Origin: Pseudomonadota bacterium | GTDB taxonomy: Bacteria > Pseudomonadota > Alphaproteobacteria > Sphingomonadales > Sphingomonadaceae | Assembly (NCBI GenBank): GCA_020160755.1 | Contig: JAIUPN010000016.1 | Coordinates: 1-64,000 of the forward strand | DNA: 64,000 nucleotides | Direction of reading: 5' to 3' | In this document: one piece after another, positions 48,352-58,354 of the stretch | How the letters are laid out: every line of letters starts with the position of its first letter | How positions within the stretch are numbered: position 1 is the first letter of the stretch | Notes under the pieces: generated by a model | Seen by the model: the letters and a program-made list of their open reading frames with translations, nothing else | The model's database searches: none | Told to the model about the DNA's origin: nothing | Program-made: the position numbers and the translations under genes

Positions 48352-49689
48352 ATGATGGACAGCATGCGCGGACTGCTTTCGGGCAGCCACGGCCAGGATG
48401 ACGGGGCGATCGACGCGCCCGCGGTCGTCGGTGTCGACGAACGGCGGATGCAGGTGCGCGCCTATAATTACTGGGCCTCGCTGCTCGCTGACCGCGCTTA
48501 TCCCTCGGTCGAGGACCTCGACCTCGACAGCGCGGATTTCGGATCGCATTCGGTGCTGCTCGATTTCACTGCGGGGGTCGAGAACCCCGGGCTGGCTTTC
48601 CTCGGCGACCGGCTGCGCGAAGAATCGCAGATCGACGAGGATGTCCACTATATCAGCCAGATTCCGGGTCGTTCGCTGCTGTCGCGACTGACCGACCATT
48701 ATCTCCAGATCATCGCCAACCGCGCGCCGATCGGCTTTGAGGCCGAATTCGTCAACGATCGCGGCGTGACGATCATGTATCGCGGCATCCTGCTGCCCTT
48801 CTCGTCCGACGACGACACGATCGATTTCATCATGGGCGTGATTAACTGGAAGGAAGCGGTTCCCGCCGACGAGGCCGAGGAGTTGCAGCTTTCGGTCGAG
48901 CAGGCGCTGCGCAGCGCCGCGCCGCTGACCGCGCCCGTGCCGGTCTGGGCCGATGGCCCCGACTCGGGGCATTTCGACGATGATGCCGTCCCGGGCTTTG
49001 CGGCGCTGGATGATGTTTTGAGCGCCCATGCCGACGCTCCCGCTGCGGCCCTGGACGATGAAGATACGGCCGGGCCGGACGACGATGCCGAACTCGCCGA
49101 CTGGCTGGCGCTCGCGCGCGAAACTGCCGAACGCGCGATCGCCGCCGACAGTCGGAGCCGGGGTGCACTTTACCAGGCTGTCGGCAAGGCATGGGATTTC
49201 GTGCTCGCCGCCGAGCAGCGGCCCGATGCCTTTGCGGCCTTGCTCGACGACGCCGGGCTGAAGGCGCAGGATCGCGCGCCGATGACGCCGGTCGTGAAGC
49301 TGGTTTTCGGCGCCGCCTATGACAAGACGCGGCTGGCCGAATATGCCTGTGTGCTTGGCCACGCGAAGGAAGAGCAGGTCGGCCGCGGCGAGCTCGCTGC
49401 CTATCTCGATCGCTATCCGGGCGGGCTCAAGGGGCTGGTCAGGGATGCACGCGCGCGGCGCAAGCCGGCGAACGAAAGCAGCGATGGTCCGGACGAAAAG
49501 CTGGAAGTGCTGCGCCGTGCACACCCCGCGCTGATCCTCGAACATGACGCCGGCGATGCCGAATTCGTCGTGCTGATCGCGCGCGCGATGCCCGGCGGGC
49601 ATATCGGGATCGTCGCCAAGGCGGCCGAAGATCCCGCGCTCGTGGCGAAGCTTGCGAAGAAGGCGATCGCGATTACACCCGGCGTGTGA
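48352..49689 (+). CDS. PAS-like domain protein of unknown function
   Basis: 445 aa. The N-terminal 170 residues resemble the PAS_5 type: VRAYNYWASLLADRAYPSVEDLDLDSADFGSHSVLLDF, later YISQIPGRSLLSRLTDHYLQIIANRAPIGFEAEFVNDRG and IDFIMGVINWKEAVP. A long acidic linker (about 195-245) and a helical C-terminal region without a kinase or GGDEF output follow. It may be a scaffold or sensory adaptor. It starts just after the AT-rich intergenic region and is followed 162 bp later by glutamate dehydrogenase. Confidence 0.7.
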   Translation: MMDSMRGLLSGSHGQDDGAIDAPAVVGVDERRMQVRAYNYWASLLADRAYPSVEDLDLDSADFGSHSVLLDFTAGVENPGLAFLGDRLREESQIDEDVHYISQIPGRSLLSRLTDHYLQIIANRAPIGFEAEFVNDRGVTIMYRGILLPFSSDDDTIDFIMGVINWKEAVPADEAEELQLSVEQALRSAAPLTAPVPVWADGPDSGHFDDDAVPGFAALDDVLSAHADAPAAALDDEDTAGPDDDAELADWLALARETAERAIAADSRSRGALYQAVGKAWDFVLAAEQRPDAFAALLDDAGLKAQDRAPMTPVVKLVFGAAYDKTRLAEYACVLGHAKEEQVGRGELAAYLDRYPGGLKGLVRDARARRKPANESSDGPDEKLEVLRRAHPALILEHDAGDAEFVVLIARAMPGGHIGIVAKAAEDPALVAKLAKKAIAITPGV

Positions 49690-49851
49690 GGCTGGCTGAG
49701 TGCGTTCACGCAACAGACAACCCAAAAATTGAAATAATTTTACGCGCACAGGCGAACGAGGCCTTGAGCCGCGCGCGCGTCGGGCGCATAGGGGGCGGAG
49801 CGAACGGACCCCCGCCGATCGTCGGCTGGGATCCCCCTCTTTTGGTTCGGG

Positions 49852-52800
49852 ATGCTGCACTTTATGCCTGAAATTACGTCCGACACGCCGGAAACGGACA
49901 CCTCCACCGCCTCCACCGCCAAAGTTCCCCCGAAAATCGCCGCCGCCTATCTGGCCGCGCTGCGCGGCAGCGCGCTGCCCGGCGAGGGCGACGATATGGA
50001 CAAGGGCGCGCTTGCGGACGCCAGCCAGTTTGCCGCGCGCGCCGCGCTCGACCGCGACGCCGAGGTGCCGTCGCTGCTGCTCGAGCCGATCGCTGCCGAC
50101 GGCACCGACCGCCGTATGCGGCTGGTCATCATCAACGACGACATGCCCTTCCTCGTCGATTCGACGTCGCAGGTCGTCGCGTCGCAAGGCCTTGCCGTGC
50201 ACCGCATCCTGCACCCCGTCGTCGCCGTGAAGCGCGACGCAAAGGGGCATTTGCAGGAAGCTGGCGAAGGGCAAACCCGCGAGTCGGTCATTTATATGGA
50301 GCTTGAGCGCGGCGACGCGCGTGCGCGGCGGCGGTTGCTCGACGCGGTCGAGGGGGCCCTGCGCGACGTGCGCGCGGCGGTACGCGACTGGCGGGCGATG
50401 CGCGCCGCGATGCTGGCCGATGCGGCGATGCGCGTCGAAGGCGAGGCTGCCGAACTGCTGCGCTGGTTCGAGGGCGGGGCGATGACCCAGCTCGGCCATG
50501 AATGGCGCACCCGCGACGGTAAGGTGGAGAGTCCGCTCGGCATCAGCGAAAGCGCCGACGGCCAGCTCCTGTCGCCCGCGGCGCTCGAAGCGGCCTTCGC
50601 CTGGTTCGACAACGGAGGTACGGCCCCGCTGCTGATCAAGTCGAACCGCCTGTCGGCGGTGCACCGCCGCGTACTGCTCGATCTCGTCGTCGTTCCCGAA
50701 ATGAAGGGCAAGAAGGTCGAGCAGCTGTCGATCCACGCTGGCCTATGGACCAGCGCTGCGCTCTCGGCGCGCCCCGACAAGGTGCCTGTGCTGCGCGCGC
50801 AGCTTGAGGCGCTGATGGCGAAGTTCGGCTTCGACCCGACGGGCCATGCGGGCAAGGCGCTTGCGCACGCGCTCACGGCCTTGCCGCACGATCTGCTGAT
50901 CGCGTTCGATGCGGCGTCGCTCGAAGAGCTGGTGCTGACCTCGATGTCGATCACCGACCGGCCGCGGCCGAAGCTGGTGACGGTGCGCAGCGCGCTTGGG
51001 CGCCACCTGTTCGTGTTCGTCTGGTTGCCGCGCGACGAAGTGTCGACCGGGCGCCGTCTCGCGGTCGAGACGATGCTGGTTCGTGAAGCGAAGGCGGGCG
51101 TGATCGGCTGGACGATGGTGCTCGAAGACGGCGGCGCGGCGCTCCTGCGCTACACGCTCGATCTGCGCGCCGGCGGGGTCGTGCCCGACGTCGAGGCGCT
51201 CAACGCGCAGCTCGAACAGATGGTGCGCGGATGGCAGCCCGAGGTTGAAACGGCGCTGGCAAAGCGCGGCGATCCTGGCCGCGCGGCGGCGCTGGCGGCG
51301 CGTTTTGCGCCTGCCTTCCCACCCAATTATCGCAACCTCTACAACCCCGAGGAGGCCGCGCGCGACATCCTGCGCCTGCGCGATCTCGACGGCGACAATC
51401 CGCGCAGCGTGCGCCTTGCGCGCAAGAGCCTCGACGGCGACGATCGCCTCCGGCTCAAAGTCTATAGCGCGGTTGGTCCGCTCGCGCTGTCCGACGTCGT
51501 CCCGGCGCTCGAACATTTCGGTTTCGAGGTGCTCGAAGAGATTCCGACCACACTCGGCTCAGCGCGCGTGCCCGGCAGCGAGGATAGCGACGAAACACCG
51601 CTGGTGATCCACGATTTCTCGCTGCGCCTGCCCGCGACTGTCGATGAACTCGCGTTGCTTCCCTATGCCGAAGTGCTCGAAGGCGCGATTGCGGCGGTAC
51701 TCGACGGCCGTGCCGAAAACGACGCGTTCAACGAACTGGTGCTGACCAACCAGACTGATCCCGGTGCGATCGTCTGGTTGCGCGCCTGGTTCCGTTACCT
51801 GCGTCAGGGCGGCTCCGCCTATGGCATGGACACGGTCGTCAGCGCGCTGCGCCACGCCCCCGCGCTGACCGCCGCGCTGATCGATCGCTTCCGCGCGCTG
51901 CACGACCCGAAGGCGCGCGACGCCAAGCGCGCCGAGGCGCTCGAAGCCGATATCATGGCGGGCTTTGCCGACATCAAGTCGATCGACGAGGACCGTATTC
52001 TCCGGCTCTTCCACGCCGTGATCGGCGCGACGCTGCGCACCAACGCCTTTGCGCCCGCCGCCGAGGAGGCGCTGGCGTTCAAGATCGATTCGAGCCTTGT
52101 CCCCGGTCTGCCGAAGCCGCTGCCCTGGCGCGAAGTCTGGGTCTATTCGCCGCGCGTCGAGGGCACGCACCTGCGCGCCGGCCCGGTCGCACGCGGGGGG
52201 CTGCGCTGGTCCGACCGCCGCGACGACTTCCGCACCGAAATCCTAGGGCTGATGAAGGCGCAGCGCGTCAAGAACGCCGTCATCGTGCCGACCGGCGCGA
52301 AGGGCGGCTTCTATCCGAAGGCGCTTCCCGACGCATCGATCGATCGCGACGCATGGTTTGCCGAAGGCACCGAATGCTATCGCATCTTCATCCGTTCGCT
52401 CCTGTCGATCACCGACAATCTGGTCGGCGGCAAAGTCGTGCATCCGAAGGGCGTTGTGATCCACGACGGTGACGATCCCTATTTCGTCGTCGCCGCCGAC
52501 AAGGGCACCGCGACCTTCTCCGACGTCGCCAATGCGCTGGCGATGGAACGCGACTTCTGGCTCGGCGATGCGTTCGCGAGCGGTGGGTCGAACGGCTATG
52601 ACCATAAGGCGATGGGCATCACCGCCAAGGGTGCGTGGCTGTCGGTCCGGCGCCACTTCGCCGAAATGGGCGTCGATGTGCAGACCGACACGATCCGCGT
52701 CGCCGGCTGCGGCGACATGTCGGGCGACGTGTTCGGCAACGGTATGCTGCTGTCGAAGGCGATCCAGCTCACTGCGGCGTTCGACCACCGTCACATCTTC

Positions 52801-54570
52801 CTCGATCCGAATCCCGATCCGGCGAAGAGCTGGAAGGAACGCGAACGGATGTTCGCGCTGCCGCGGTCGAGCTGGGCCGACTATAATGCCAAGCTCATCT
52901 CGAAGGGCGGCGGCATCTTCCCGCGCAGCCAGAAGAGCATTCCCCTGAGCCCCGAAGTGCAGGCGCTGCTCGGCCTGTCGGTCTCCGAAATCGATCCGGT
53001 GTCGCTCATTTCGGCGATCCTCAAGGCGCCGGTCGACCTCCTCTGGTTCGGCGGTATCGGCACCTATGTGAAGGCCGCGAGCCAGAATAACGCCGAAGTC
53101 GGCGACCCCGCGAATGACGCGCTGCGCGTCGATGCCGAGGATCTGCGCGTCAAGGCGGTCGGCGAAGGGGCCAACCTCGGCGTCACGCAGGCCGCGCGCA
53201 TCGCTTTCTCGGCGAAGGGCGGACGGATCAACACCGACTTCATCGACAATAGCGCCGGCGTCGACTGCTCGGATAACGAGGTCAATATCAAGATCGCGCT
53301 CAACCGGGAGATGGCCGAAGGTCGTCTTGCCCAGGAAGATCGCGACGCGCTGCTCGTGCGGATGACCGACAATGTGTCGGAACTGGTGCTCGAGGATAAC
53401 CGGCTCCAGGCGCTCGCGCTGTCGATTGCCGAAAAGGGCGGATCGGCGGCGGTGCCGTCGCTCGTCCGGCTGATGGAGACGTTCGAGGCGTCGGGCCGGC
53501 TCGACCGCAAGGTCGAGGGGCTCGCCGCGAACGACGAGCTGCTCCGTCGCGCCGCCGAAGGGCGCGGGCTGACCCGCCCCGAACTCGCGGTGCTGCTGTC
53601 GACCGCGAAGCTCGCGCTGCAGGATGCGATCGAGCATAGCGACCTGCCCGACGATCCGGCGCTCGGCAGCGACCTTGCCGCCGCCTTCCCCGACGAGATG
53701 CAGCGCGATTTCGCGCAGGCGATCGCCGACCACCAGCTCCGCCGCGAAATCATCGCGACGAAGATTGCCAACCGCATCATCAACCGCATGGGTATCGTCC
53801 ATCCGTTCGAACTGGTCGAAGAGGAAGGCTGCGCGCTCGGCGATATCGCCGCGGCTTTCGTCGCGGTCGAACGGCTGCTCGAAATGCCCGCGATCTGGGA
53901 CGCGCTCGACACGGCGAAGATCGACGAGGCCGTCCGCCTCTCGCTCTTCGCGCAGGCGGCATCGGCGATGACCTCGCAAATGGCCGACCTGCTTCGCGTG
54001 ACACAGACGCTGGCGCAGCCGGGACCCGTCGTCGCGCGGCTTGAACCCGGGGTCGACCGCCTGACCGCTGGTGTCGATGCGCTGCTCAGCCCGTCGGTGA
54101 AGCGCCAGTGGGACATGCTCGCACAGCAGTTGCTCGACGCCGGCGCGCCCGAGGCGCTGACCGCGTCGGTCGTGCGGCTGTTCAAGACCGACGGCGCGAT
54201 CGGCATCGTCGACCTCGCCGAACGGCGCGGCGACGACGAGATCGCGGTGACGCACGCCTTCACGCATCTCGGTGAGGCGCTCGGACTCGACTGGGCGCAG
54301 ACGCTGGCGGCGCATATGAGCCCCGCCGATCCGTGGGAACGCCTGCTGGTCAACAGCCTGGCGCGCGATTTCCAGCAGATGCGCCTGACCTTCCTTGCGG
54401 GGCTGCCGAAGGGCGATCTTGACGCGGCGGTGACCAAATGGCTCGCCGATCATGCGCCGCGGGTCGAGCAGTTCAGGGCAACGGTCGACCGGGCGCGGAT
54501 GATCCCGAGCCCGAATGGCGCGATGTTGTCGCACATCGCCGGACAGGCGCGCGGATTGCTGGGGAGGTAA
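49852..54570 (+). CDS. NAD-specific glutamate dehydrogenase, 180-kDa type
   Basis: 1572 aa, the usual length for the large GDH class. It oxidatively deaminates glutamate to 2-oxoglutarate and ammonia. An N-terminal ACT-like regulatory region (to about 700) precedes the catalytic core with RAGPVARGGLRWSDRRDDFR, KNAVIVPTGAKGGFYPK (catalytic Lys) and VAGCGDMSGDVFGNGMLLSK (NAD fold). The C-terminal helical domain (from about 1180) matches the class. The start is either the ATG at 49852 or the one at 49864; neither has a strong Shine-Dalgarno. Confidence 0.95.
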   Translation: MLHFMPEITSDTPETDTSTASTAKVPPKIAAAYLAALRGSALPGEGDDMDKGALADASQFAARAALDRDAEVPSLLLEPIAADGTDRRMRLVIINDDMPFLVDSTSQVVASQGLAVHRILHPVVAVKRDAKGHLQEAGEGQTRESVIYMELERGDARARRRLLDAVEGALRDVRAAVRDWRAMRAAMLADAAMRVEGEAAELLRWFEGGAMTQLGHEWRTRDGKVESPLGISESADGQLLSPAALEAAFAWFDNGGTAPLLIKSNRLSAVHRRVLLDLVVVPEMKGKKVEQLSIHAGLWTSAALSARPDKVPVLRAQLEALMAKFGFDPTGHAGKALAHALTALPHDLLIAFDAASLEELVLTSMSITDRPRPKLVTVRSALGRHLFVFVWLPRDEVSTGRRLAVETMLVREAKAGVIGWTMVLEDGGAALLRYTLDLRAGGVVPDVEALNAQLEQMVRGWQPEVETALAKRGDPGRAAALAARFAPAFPPNYRNLYNPEEAARDILRLRDLDGDNPRSVRLARKSLDGDDRLRLKVYSAVGPLALSDVVPALEHFGFEVLEEIPTTLGSARVPGSEDSDETPLVIHDFSLRLPATVDELALLPYAEVLEGAIAAVLDGRAENDAFNELVLTNQTDPGAIVWLRAWFRYLRQGGSAYGMDTVVSALRHAPALTAALIDRFRALHDPKARDAKRAEALEADIMAGFADIKSIDEDRILRLFHAVIGATLRTNAFAPAAEEALAFKIDSSLVPGLPKPLPWREVWVYSPRVEGTHLRAGPVARGGLRWSDRRDDFRTEILGLMKAQRVKNAVIVPTGAKGGFYPKALPDASIDRDAWFAEGTECYRIFIRSLLSITDNLVGGKVVHPKGVVIHDGDDPYFVVAADKGTATFSDVANALAMERDFWLGDAFASGGSNGYDHKAMGITAKGAWLSVRRHFAEMGVDVQTDTIRVAGCGDMSGDVFGNGMLLSKAIQLTAAFDHRHIFLDPNPDPAKSWKERERMFALPRSSWADYNAKLISKGGGIFPRSQKSIPLSPEVQALLGLSVSEIDPVSLISAILKAPVDLLWFGGIGTYVKAASQNNAEVGDPANDALRVDAEDLRVKAVGEGANLGVTQAARIAFSAKGGRINTDFIDNSAGVDCSDNEVNIKIALNREMAEGRLAQEDRDALLVRMTDNVSELVLEDNRLQALALSIAEKGGSAAVPSLVRLMETFEASGRLDRKVEGLAANDELLRRAAEGRGLTRPELAVLLSTAKLALQDAIEHSDLPDDPALGSDLAAAFPDEMQRDFAQAIADHQLRREIIATKIANRIINRMGIVHPFELVEEEGCALGDIAAAFVAVERLLEMPAIWDALDTAKIDEAVRLSLFAQAASAMTSQMADLLRVTQTLAQPGPVVARLEPGVDRLTAGVDALLSPSVKRQWDMLAQQLLDAGAPEALTASVVRLFKTDGAIGIVDLAERRGDDEIAVTHAFTHLGEALGLDWAQTLAAHMSPADPWERLLVNSLARDFQQMRLTFLAGLPKGDLDAAVTKWLADHAPRVEQFRATVDRARMIPSPNGAMLSHIAGQARGLLGR

Positions 54571-55428
54571 ATGCCTTTCCAGCCCCGCGTCGCGATCCTC
54601 GTCCCGGCGCCCGACTATTACGAGAAGTGGCAGCCCGCCTTTGCCCGCAAGGCGGCGGCGCTGACCGCGGCCGGGCTGGTCGTCGAGCAAAGGGTATGGA
54701 GCGATCCCGGCAATTTGTCGGGTTATGACCTCGTGCTGCCGCTATTTGCTTGGGGCTATCAGCGCGACGTTGCGGCCTGGTACGGGCTGCTCGACCAGCT
54801 TGAGACCCAAGCGCTGCCGGTCGCCAATCCCGTGCCGGTGCTGCGCTGGAACAGCGACAAGGCCTATCTCGCGCAGCTCGGTGCGAAGGGGGTGGCGGTC
54901 GTGCCGACGGTCGAGGTTGCCCAGCTTGACGATGCGAGCCTTGCCGCCGCCCTGTCCGAACTTGCGATCGAAGAGGCCGTGATCAAACCCGCCATCTCGG
55001 GCGGCGCCGACGGCACCCACCGCATCGCGGCGGGCGCGCCGATCCCCGCCGACGCGATCGGCCAGCGCCGACTCGTTCAGCCGCTGATGCCGGGTATCCT
55101 GACCGAAGGCGAATATTCGCTGTTCTTTTTTGCGGGCAAATTCAGCCACGCCATCGTCAAGCGTCCCGCGTCGGGCGACTTTCGCGTGCAGGAGCAGTTC
55201 GGCGGCCGCGAAACGGTGTGGGAAGCTAGCGACGCCGCGCAGGAACTAGCCGCCGCCGCGCTCGCCGCAGCACCCGCCCCGCCGGTCTATGCGCGCGTCG
55301 ACATGGTCGGCGATGCGGCGGACAAGCTGCACATAATGGAGCTCGAACTGATCGAGCCCTCGCTGTTCCTGCATCATGCGCCCGACAAGGGCGCGGCGTT
55401 CGGATCGGCCGTCTACGCCGCCATCTAG
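54571..55428 (+). CDS. ATP-grasp domain protein (RimK/glutathione synthetase-like)
   Basis: 285 aa. VLRWNSDKAYLAQLGAKGVAVVPT starts the ATP-grasp, with EEAVIKPAISGGADGTHR as the P-loop-like Lys-rich strand, EYSLFFFAGKFSHAIVKRP and MELELIEPSLFL as the metal site. Enzymes of this type ligate a carboxylate to an amine. The substrate is unknown. The start ATG immediately follows the glutamate dehydrogenase stop with GGGAGG overlapping it, so it is translated from the same mRNA. Confidence 0.82.
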   Translation: MPFQPRVAILVPAPDYYEKWQPAFARKAAALTAAGLVVEQRVWSDPGNLSGYDLVLPLFAWGYQRDVAAWYGLLDQLETQALPVANPVPVLRWNSDKAYLAQLGAKGVAVVPTVEVAQLDDASLAAALSELAIEEAVIKPAISGGADGTHRIAAGAPIPADAIGQRRLVQPLMPGILTEGEYSLFFFAGKFSHAIVKRPASGDFRVQEQFGGRETVWEASDAAQELAAAALAAAPAPPVYARVDMVGDAADKLHIMELELIEPSLFLHHAPDKGAAFGSAVYAAI

Positions 55429-55658
55429 TCGGCGCGCATCCGCCATAGCCATTGGCGGATTGCCGATGTCAGGTTGGGCGGATCGTCCGCCTCCATCCGC
55501 TCGACATCGATCCGCGCGACGAGCGCGTTGACGGGTAGCCCCTGCTGCGCGGCCGCGGCCTCAAGTGCATCCCAGAACATCGGTTCGAGGCTGATCGAGG
55601 TCGGATGCCCGGCGATCGTGACCGAGCGTTTTGCCGGGGGGTGGAGGGGGGAGGTCAT
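55425..55658 (-). CDS. Ribbon-helix-helix domain protein
   Basis: 77 aa. KRSVTIAGHPTSISLEPMFWDALEAAAAQQGLPVNALVARID matches the RHH_4-type fold, with SISLEPMFWDALE typical of alphaproteobacterial copies. It is likely a small DNA-binding dimer. It is convergent with the ATP-grasp gene and overlaps its end by 4 bp. Confidence 0.85.
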   Translation of the reverse strand: MTSPLHPPAKRSVTIAGHPTSISLEPMFWDALEAAAAQQGLPVNALVARIDVERMEADDPPNLTSAIRQWLWRMRAD

Positions 55659-55710
55659 GGTCTGAGGTTAGCGCTCAAACCGGCGACGGCAAAGCCGCCG
55701 CCTGCCGTCA

Positions 55711-55747
55711 AGCGGGTTCGGCGATCTTTCGGATCGCCGAACCCGCT
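55711..55747. terminator. 16-bp perfect hairpin between the RHH and phaB genes
   Basis: AGCGGGTTCGGCGATC (55711-55726) and GATCGCCGAACCCGCT (55732-55747) are perfectly complementary around TTTCG. It lies downstream of phaB (minus strand) and could terminate its transcript, though there is no T-run. It may equally be an intergenic palindromic repeat. Confidence 0.5.
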
Positions 55748-55829
55748 GGCCGCGCCGGGCCGCGGCTTCGCCACCGGTTGCCAGCCTGTCGTTCACTTTG
55801 CGAACGCCATCGCTAGCGCCCTCGGCCCG

Positions 55830-56552
55830 TCAGTACATATGCTGCCCGCCATTGATCGACATCGTTGATCCCGTCACGAAGCCCGCATCCTCGCTGCACA
55901 GGAAGGCGACGCCGCGCGCGATTTCGTCGGCTTGACCCAAGCGTCCCACCGGGATCTTCGCGACGATCTTTTCGAGCACGGGTGCGGGCACCGCGGCGAC
56001 CATGTCGGTATCGATATAGCCCGGCGCGATCGCGTTGACGGTGACGCCCTTCTTCGCACCCTCCTGCGCCAACGCCTTGGTAAAGCCGTGGATGCCCGAT
56101 TTCGCGGCGGCGTAATTGACCTGACCGTACTGGCCGGCCTGCCCGTTGATCGACCCGATGTTGACGATGCGGCCCCAGCCGCGCTCGACCATGCCGCCAA
56201 AGGTCGCCTTCGCCATGTTGAAGCAGCCGCCGAGATTGACGCGCATCACATCGTCCCAGTCGTCGTAGCTCATGCGGGCGAGCGTGCCGTCGCGGGTGAT
56301 GCCTGCGTTGTTGACGACGATATCGACGGGACCGAATTCCTCGGCGATTCGCGCGCAGCTGTCGAGGCACGCCTGATGGTCGCCGACGTCCCATTTGATC
56401 GCTGCGATGCCCGTGCGGTCGGTGAATTCACGCGCCTTTTCGTCGTTACCGCCATAGTTGGCGACGACGGTGACGCCCTGTTCCTTGAGTTTCAGGGAAA
56501 TGGCTTCCCCGATGCCGCGGCTGCCACCGGTAACGATTGCGATACGTGCCAT
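55830..56552 (-). CDS. phaB: Acetoacetyl-CoA reductase
   Basis: 240 aa short-chain dehydrogenase. TGGSRGIG gives the NADP loop; the catalytic Ser-Tyr-Lys appears as NIGSINGQAGQYGQVNYAAAKSG; NNAGITRDGTL and the C-terminal INGGQHMY are diagnostic of PhaB. It converts acetoacetyl-CoA to (R)-3-hydroxybutyryl-CoA for polyhydroxyalkanoate synthesis. No phaA or phaC is adjacent. Confidence 0.94.
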   Translation of the reverse strand: MARIAIVTGGSRGIGEAISLKLKEQGVTVVANYGGNDEKAREFTDRTGIAAIKWDVGDHQACLDSCARIAEEFGPVDIVVNNAGITRDGTLARMSYDDWDDVMRVNLGGCFNMAKATFGGMVERGWGRIVNIGSINGQAGQYGQVNYAAAKSGIHGFTKALAQEGAKKGVTVNAIAPGYIDTDMVAAVPAPVLEKIVAKIPVGRLGQADEIARGVAFLCSEDAGFVTGSTMSINGGQHMY

Positions 56553-56672
56553 AAATCCAGCTCTCCCACAGAGTTATGGCCCTATGACTAGGCTGCGCTG
56601 ACGGCGGCCGCAAGTTGACCGGAACGTCAATCGCAAAGCTATTCAGGGGAGCTGGCCGGTGCAGATCAGAAT

Positions 56673-58265
56673 CTAGTTGCTGATCTGCACCCGGATCTTT
56701 GAAAAGTCGCCGATCGCGAGGTCGGCCTTGTCGATCGTCACCACCAGATTGTCGCCGTCGCCGAATCGCCGGCTCATCAGACCGCTGGTCGGCAGCTCGA
56801 TCAGCACCGCGTCGCGATCTTCGTCAAAATCGGCGATGTGACGAAAGGGCTCGTGGCCCATAGCCGCCATCTCACGCGCCGCGAGCTCCTGCCACCAGGG
56901 CTCGTAAAAGGCGCGCGTCGGGGCCGAAAGATGGTCCGGGTTGGCGCACCATGCATGTTTGGCGCGATCGAACAGCATCGTCTGATAATCATGGACCCAA
57001 AGGTCCGCGTCAGCGCGGTGCGTGGTCAGCGGCAGGATGATCGTTTCGGTCCGTTCGACGCCCGTTTCGGGGTCGATCGTGCGAACCGCCGCGGCCCAGC
57101 GGATCGCGTGCAGCGCCGCCATCACCGCCGTCGCGTCGCCCGCTGCAAAGGTGTCGCGCGCGGCGCTGTCGTGGACGATGGCGATGATTTCGCGCGCGCG
57201 ATCAACCGCTTCGTGATTGATCGCCACACGGCGCTTCGCGTCGTCTGCATCTTCGTCGCTTGCAGCGGCGGGGGGTGCATCTTCGCGTGCCAACTCGCCC
57301 AGCCGCATTTCGAGCAGCGCGACCATCGCAGTCGTGCTTCCCCAGTCGAAGGGATGGAACGCGGGGTCGGCGATGTCGTAGCCGCGATCATATAGCGCGC
57401 GGCCGGTTTCGTCCGCGTCACCCTCCTCGCGCGGATCGGCCTCGCCGGGTCGGACCGTGACAAGGTCGACGGGCCATTCGGGGAAGGCGCGGATGGCAAA
57501 GGGCGCGAGGTCGCCGGTGCCGAGGCCGCCATAGGGGCCGAACCAGCCCTCGGGATCGTTGAGCGTGAAGGGCGGTGCGACCCGGGTGCCCGCTTCGCGC
57601 AGGTGCAGGACGCGCATATTCTGTTTGCGTCGATGGATGAAGAAGGCGAGCGTGCCGTCGCGCGGCCCCAACCCGCCCCAAAGAGCGCGCGGCAAGCCGG
57701 CGCAATCGATCTGGGTAAGGAAATCGGCGGGCTGATCGTCGATCTTCGGCCATTCCGTTCCCGCGGGTAGCCGCGGACGGCCGCCGATCCAGCTGGTCGT
57801 CGATATCGCATCGCGCGGCGGGATCTGCGGAACGAGCCGCAGCGTCACCACTTCGGCGTGCGGCTTTTCAAGTCCGGTGGGCGGCGGCGCGGAGGCGGCA
57901 CCGGATTTCTCCAGCCGGACAACCTGTCTTTCGACGTCGGCCACATGTGATTCGAGCGCGGTTTCGACCGCAACGGGTTCGACTTCAGGCGGCGGCGAGA
58001 CTGGGGCGTCGCCCCATTCGATCGCGGGCGGTTGTTCGAGCGGCGCCTTGCCGCTGACGCGCGCGAGCCGCGAGGGGGCGATTTCGACATGCTCCGGTTC
58101 GGGCTTCGTCCCGCGTGAAAGACGCGGCAGGCGGCTTTCACGCGGCGTTCGCGGCGCCGCGTGTGCGGTGCGGGGGCGGCGCAGCCACCAGATCGCGAAG
58201 GCGATCGCGAGGAAGGCCAGGGTAAAGAGGACCAGCTTCAACGCGGCCGATTCGACCTGGTTCAT
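56673..58265 (-). CDS. Membrane-anchored DUF1963 protein
   Basis: 530 aa. One N-terminal TM helix (LVLFTLAFLAIAFAIWWL, about 10-28) is followed by a Pro-rich linker to about 140, then a DUF1963/YwqG-like domain: SWIGGRPRLPAGTEWPKIDDQPADFLTQIDCAGLPRAL...GTLAFFIHRRKQN. The C-terminus reads MSRRFGDGDNLVVTIDKADLAIGDFSKIRVQIS. Function unknown; some DUF1963 proteins act near toxin or effector systems, but none are adjacent. Confidence 0.8.
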   Translation of the reverse strand: MNQVESAALKLVLFTLAFLAIAFAIWWLRRPRTAHAAPRTPRESRLPRLSRGTKPEPEHVEIAPSRLARVSGKAPLEQPPAIEWGDAPVSPPPEVEPVAVETALESHVADVERQVVRLEKSGAASAPPPTGLEKPHAEVVTLRLVPQIPPRDAISTTSWIGGRPRLPAGTEWPKIDDQPADFLTQIDCAGLPRALWGGLGPRDGTLAFFIHRRKQNMRVLHLREAGTRVAPPFTLNDPEGWFGPYGGLGTGDLAPFAIRAFPEWPVDLVTVRPGEADPREEGDADETGRALYDRGYDIADPAFHPFDWGSTTAMVALLEMRLGELAREDAPPAAASDEDADDAKRRVAINHEAVDRAREIIAIVHDSAARDTFAAGDATAVMAALHAIRWAAAVRTIDPETGVERTETIILPLTTHRADADLWVHDYQTMLFDRAKHAWCANPDHLSAPTRAFYEPWWQELAAREMAAMGHEPFRHIADFDEDRDAVLIELPTSGLMSRRFGDGDNLVVTIDKADLAIGDFSKIRVQISN

Positions 58266-58354
58266 CGCGTATCTCCAAGGGGCGCGGCCGCCGTTTCGGC
58301 GCCGGGCCGGAGGAATTTAGCGCATGGACCTAAACAGTTGGTAAGCGGCGACGG

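Noticed and set aside
48162..48401. 79-codon frame starting in the AT-rich island
   Set aside because: It overlaps the start of the PAS-like gene, has no Shine-Dalgarno and changes composition midway.
48292..50736. 814-codon minus-strand open frame across the PAS-like and glutamate dehydrogenase genes
   Set aside because: Antisense artefact of high third-position GC; it spans two real genes and their intergenic region and has no domain.
52243..54690. 815-codon minus-strand open frame opposite glutamate dehydrogenase
   Set aside because: Same antisense artefact; the plus strand encodes a clear enzyme.
56615..56630. TTGACCGGAACGTCAA upstream of phaB
   Set aside because: The half-sites are separated by 6 rather than 4 nt, which FNR/FixK dimers do not normally accept.
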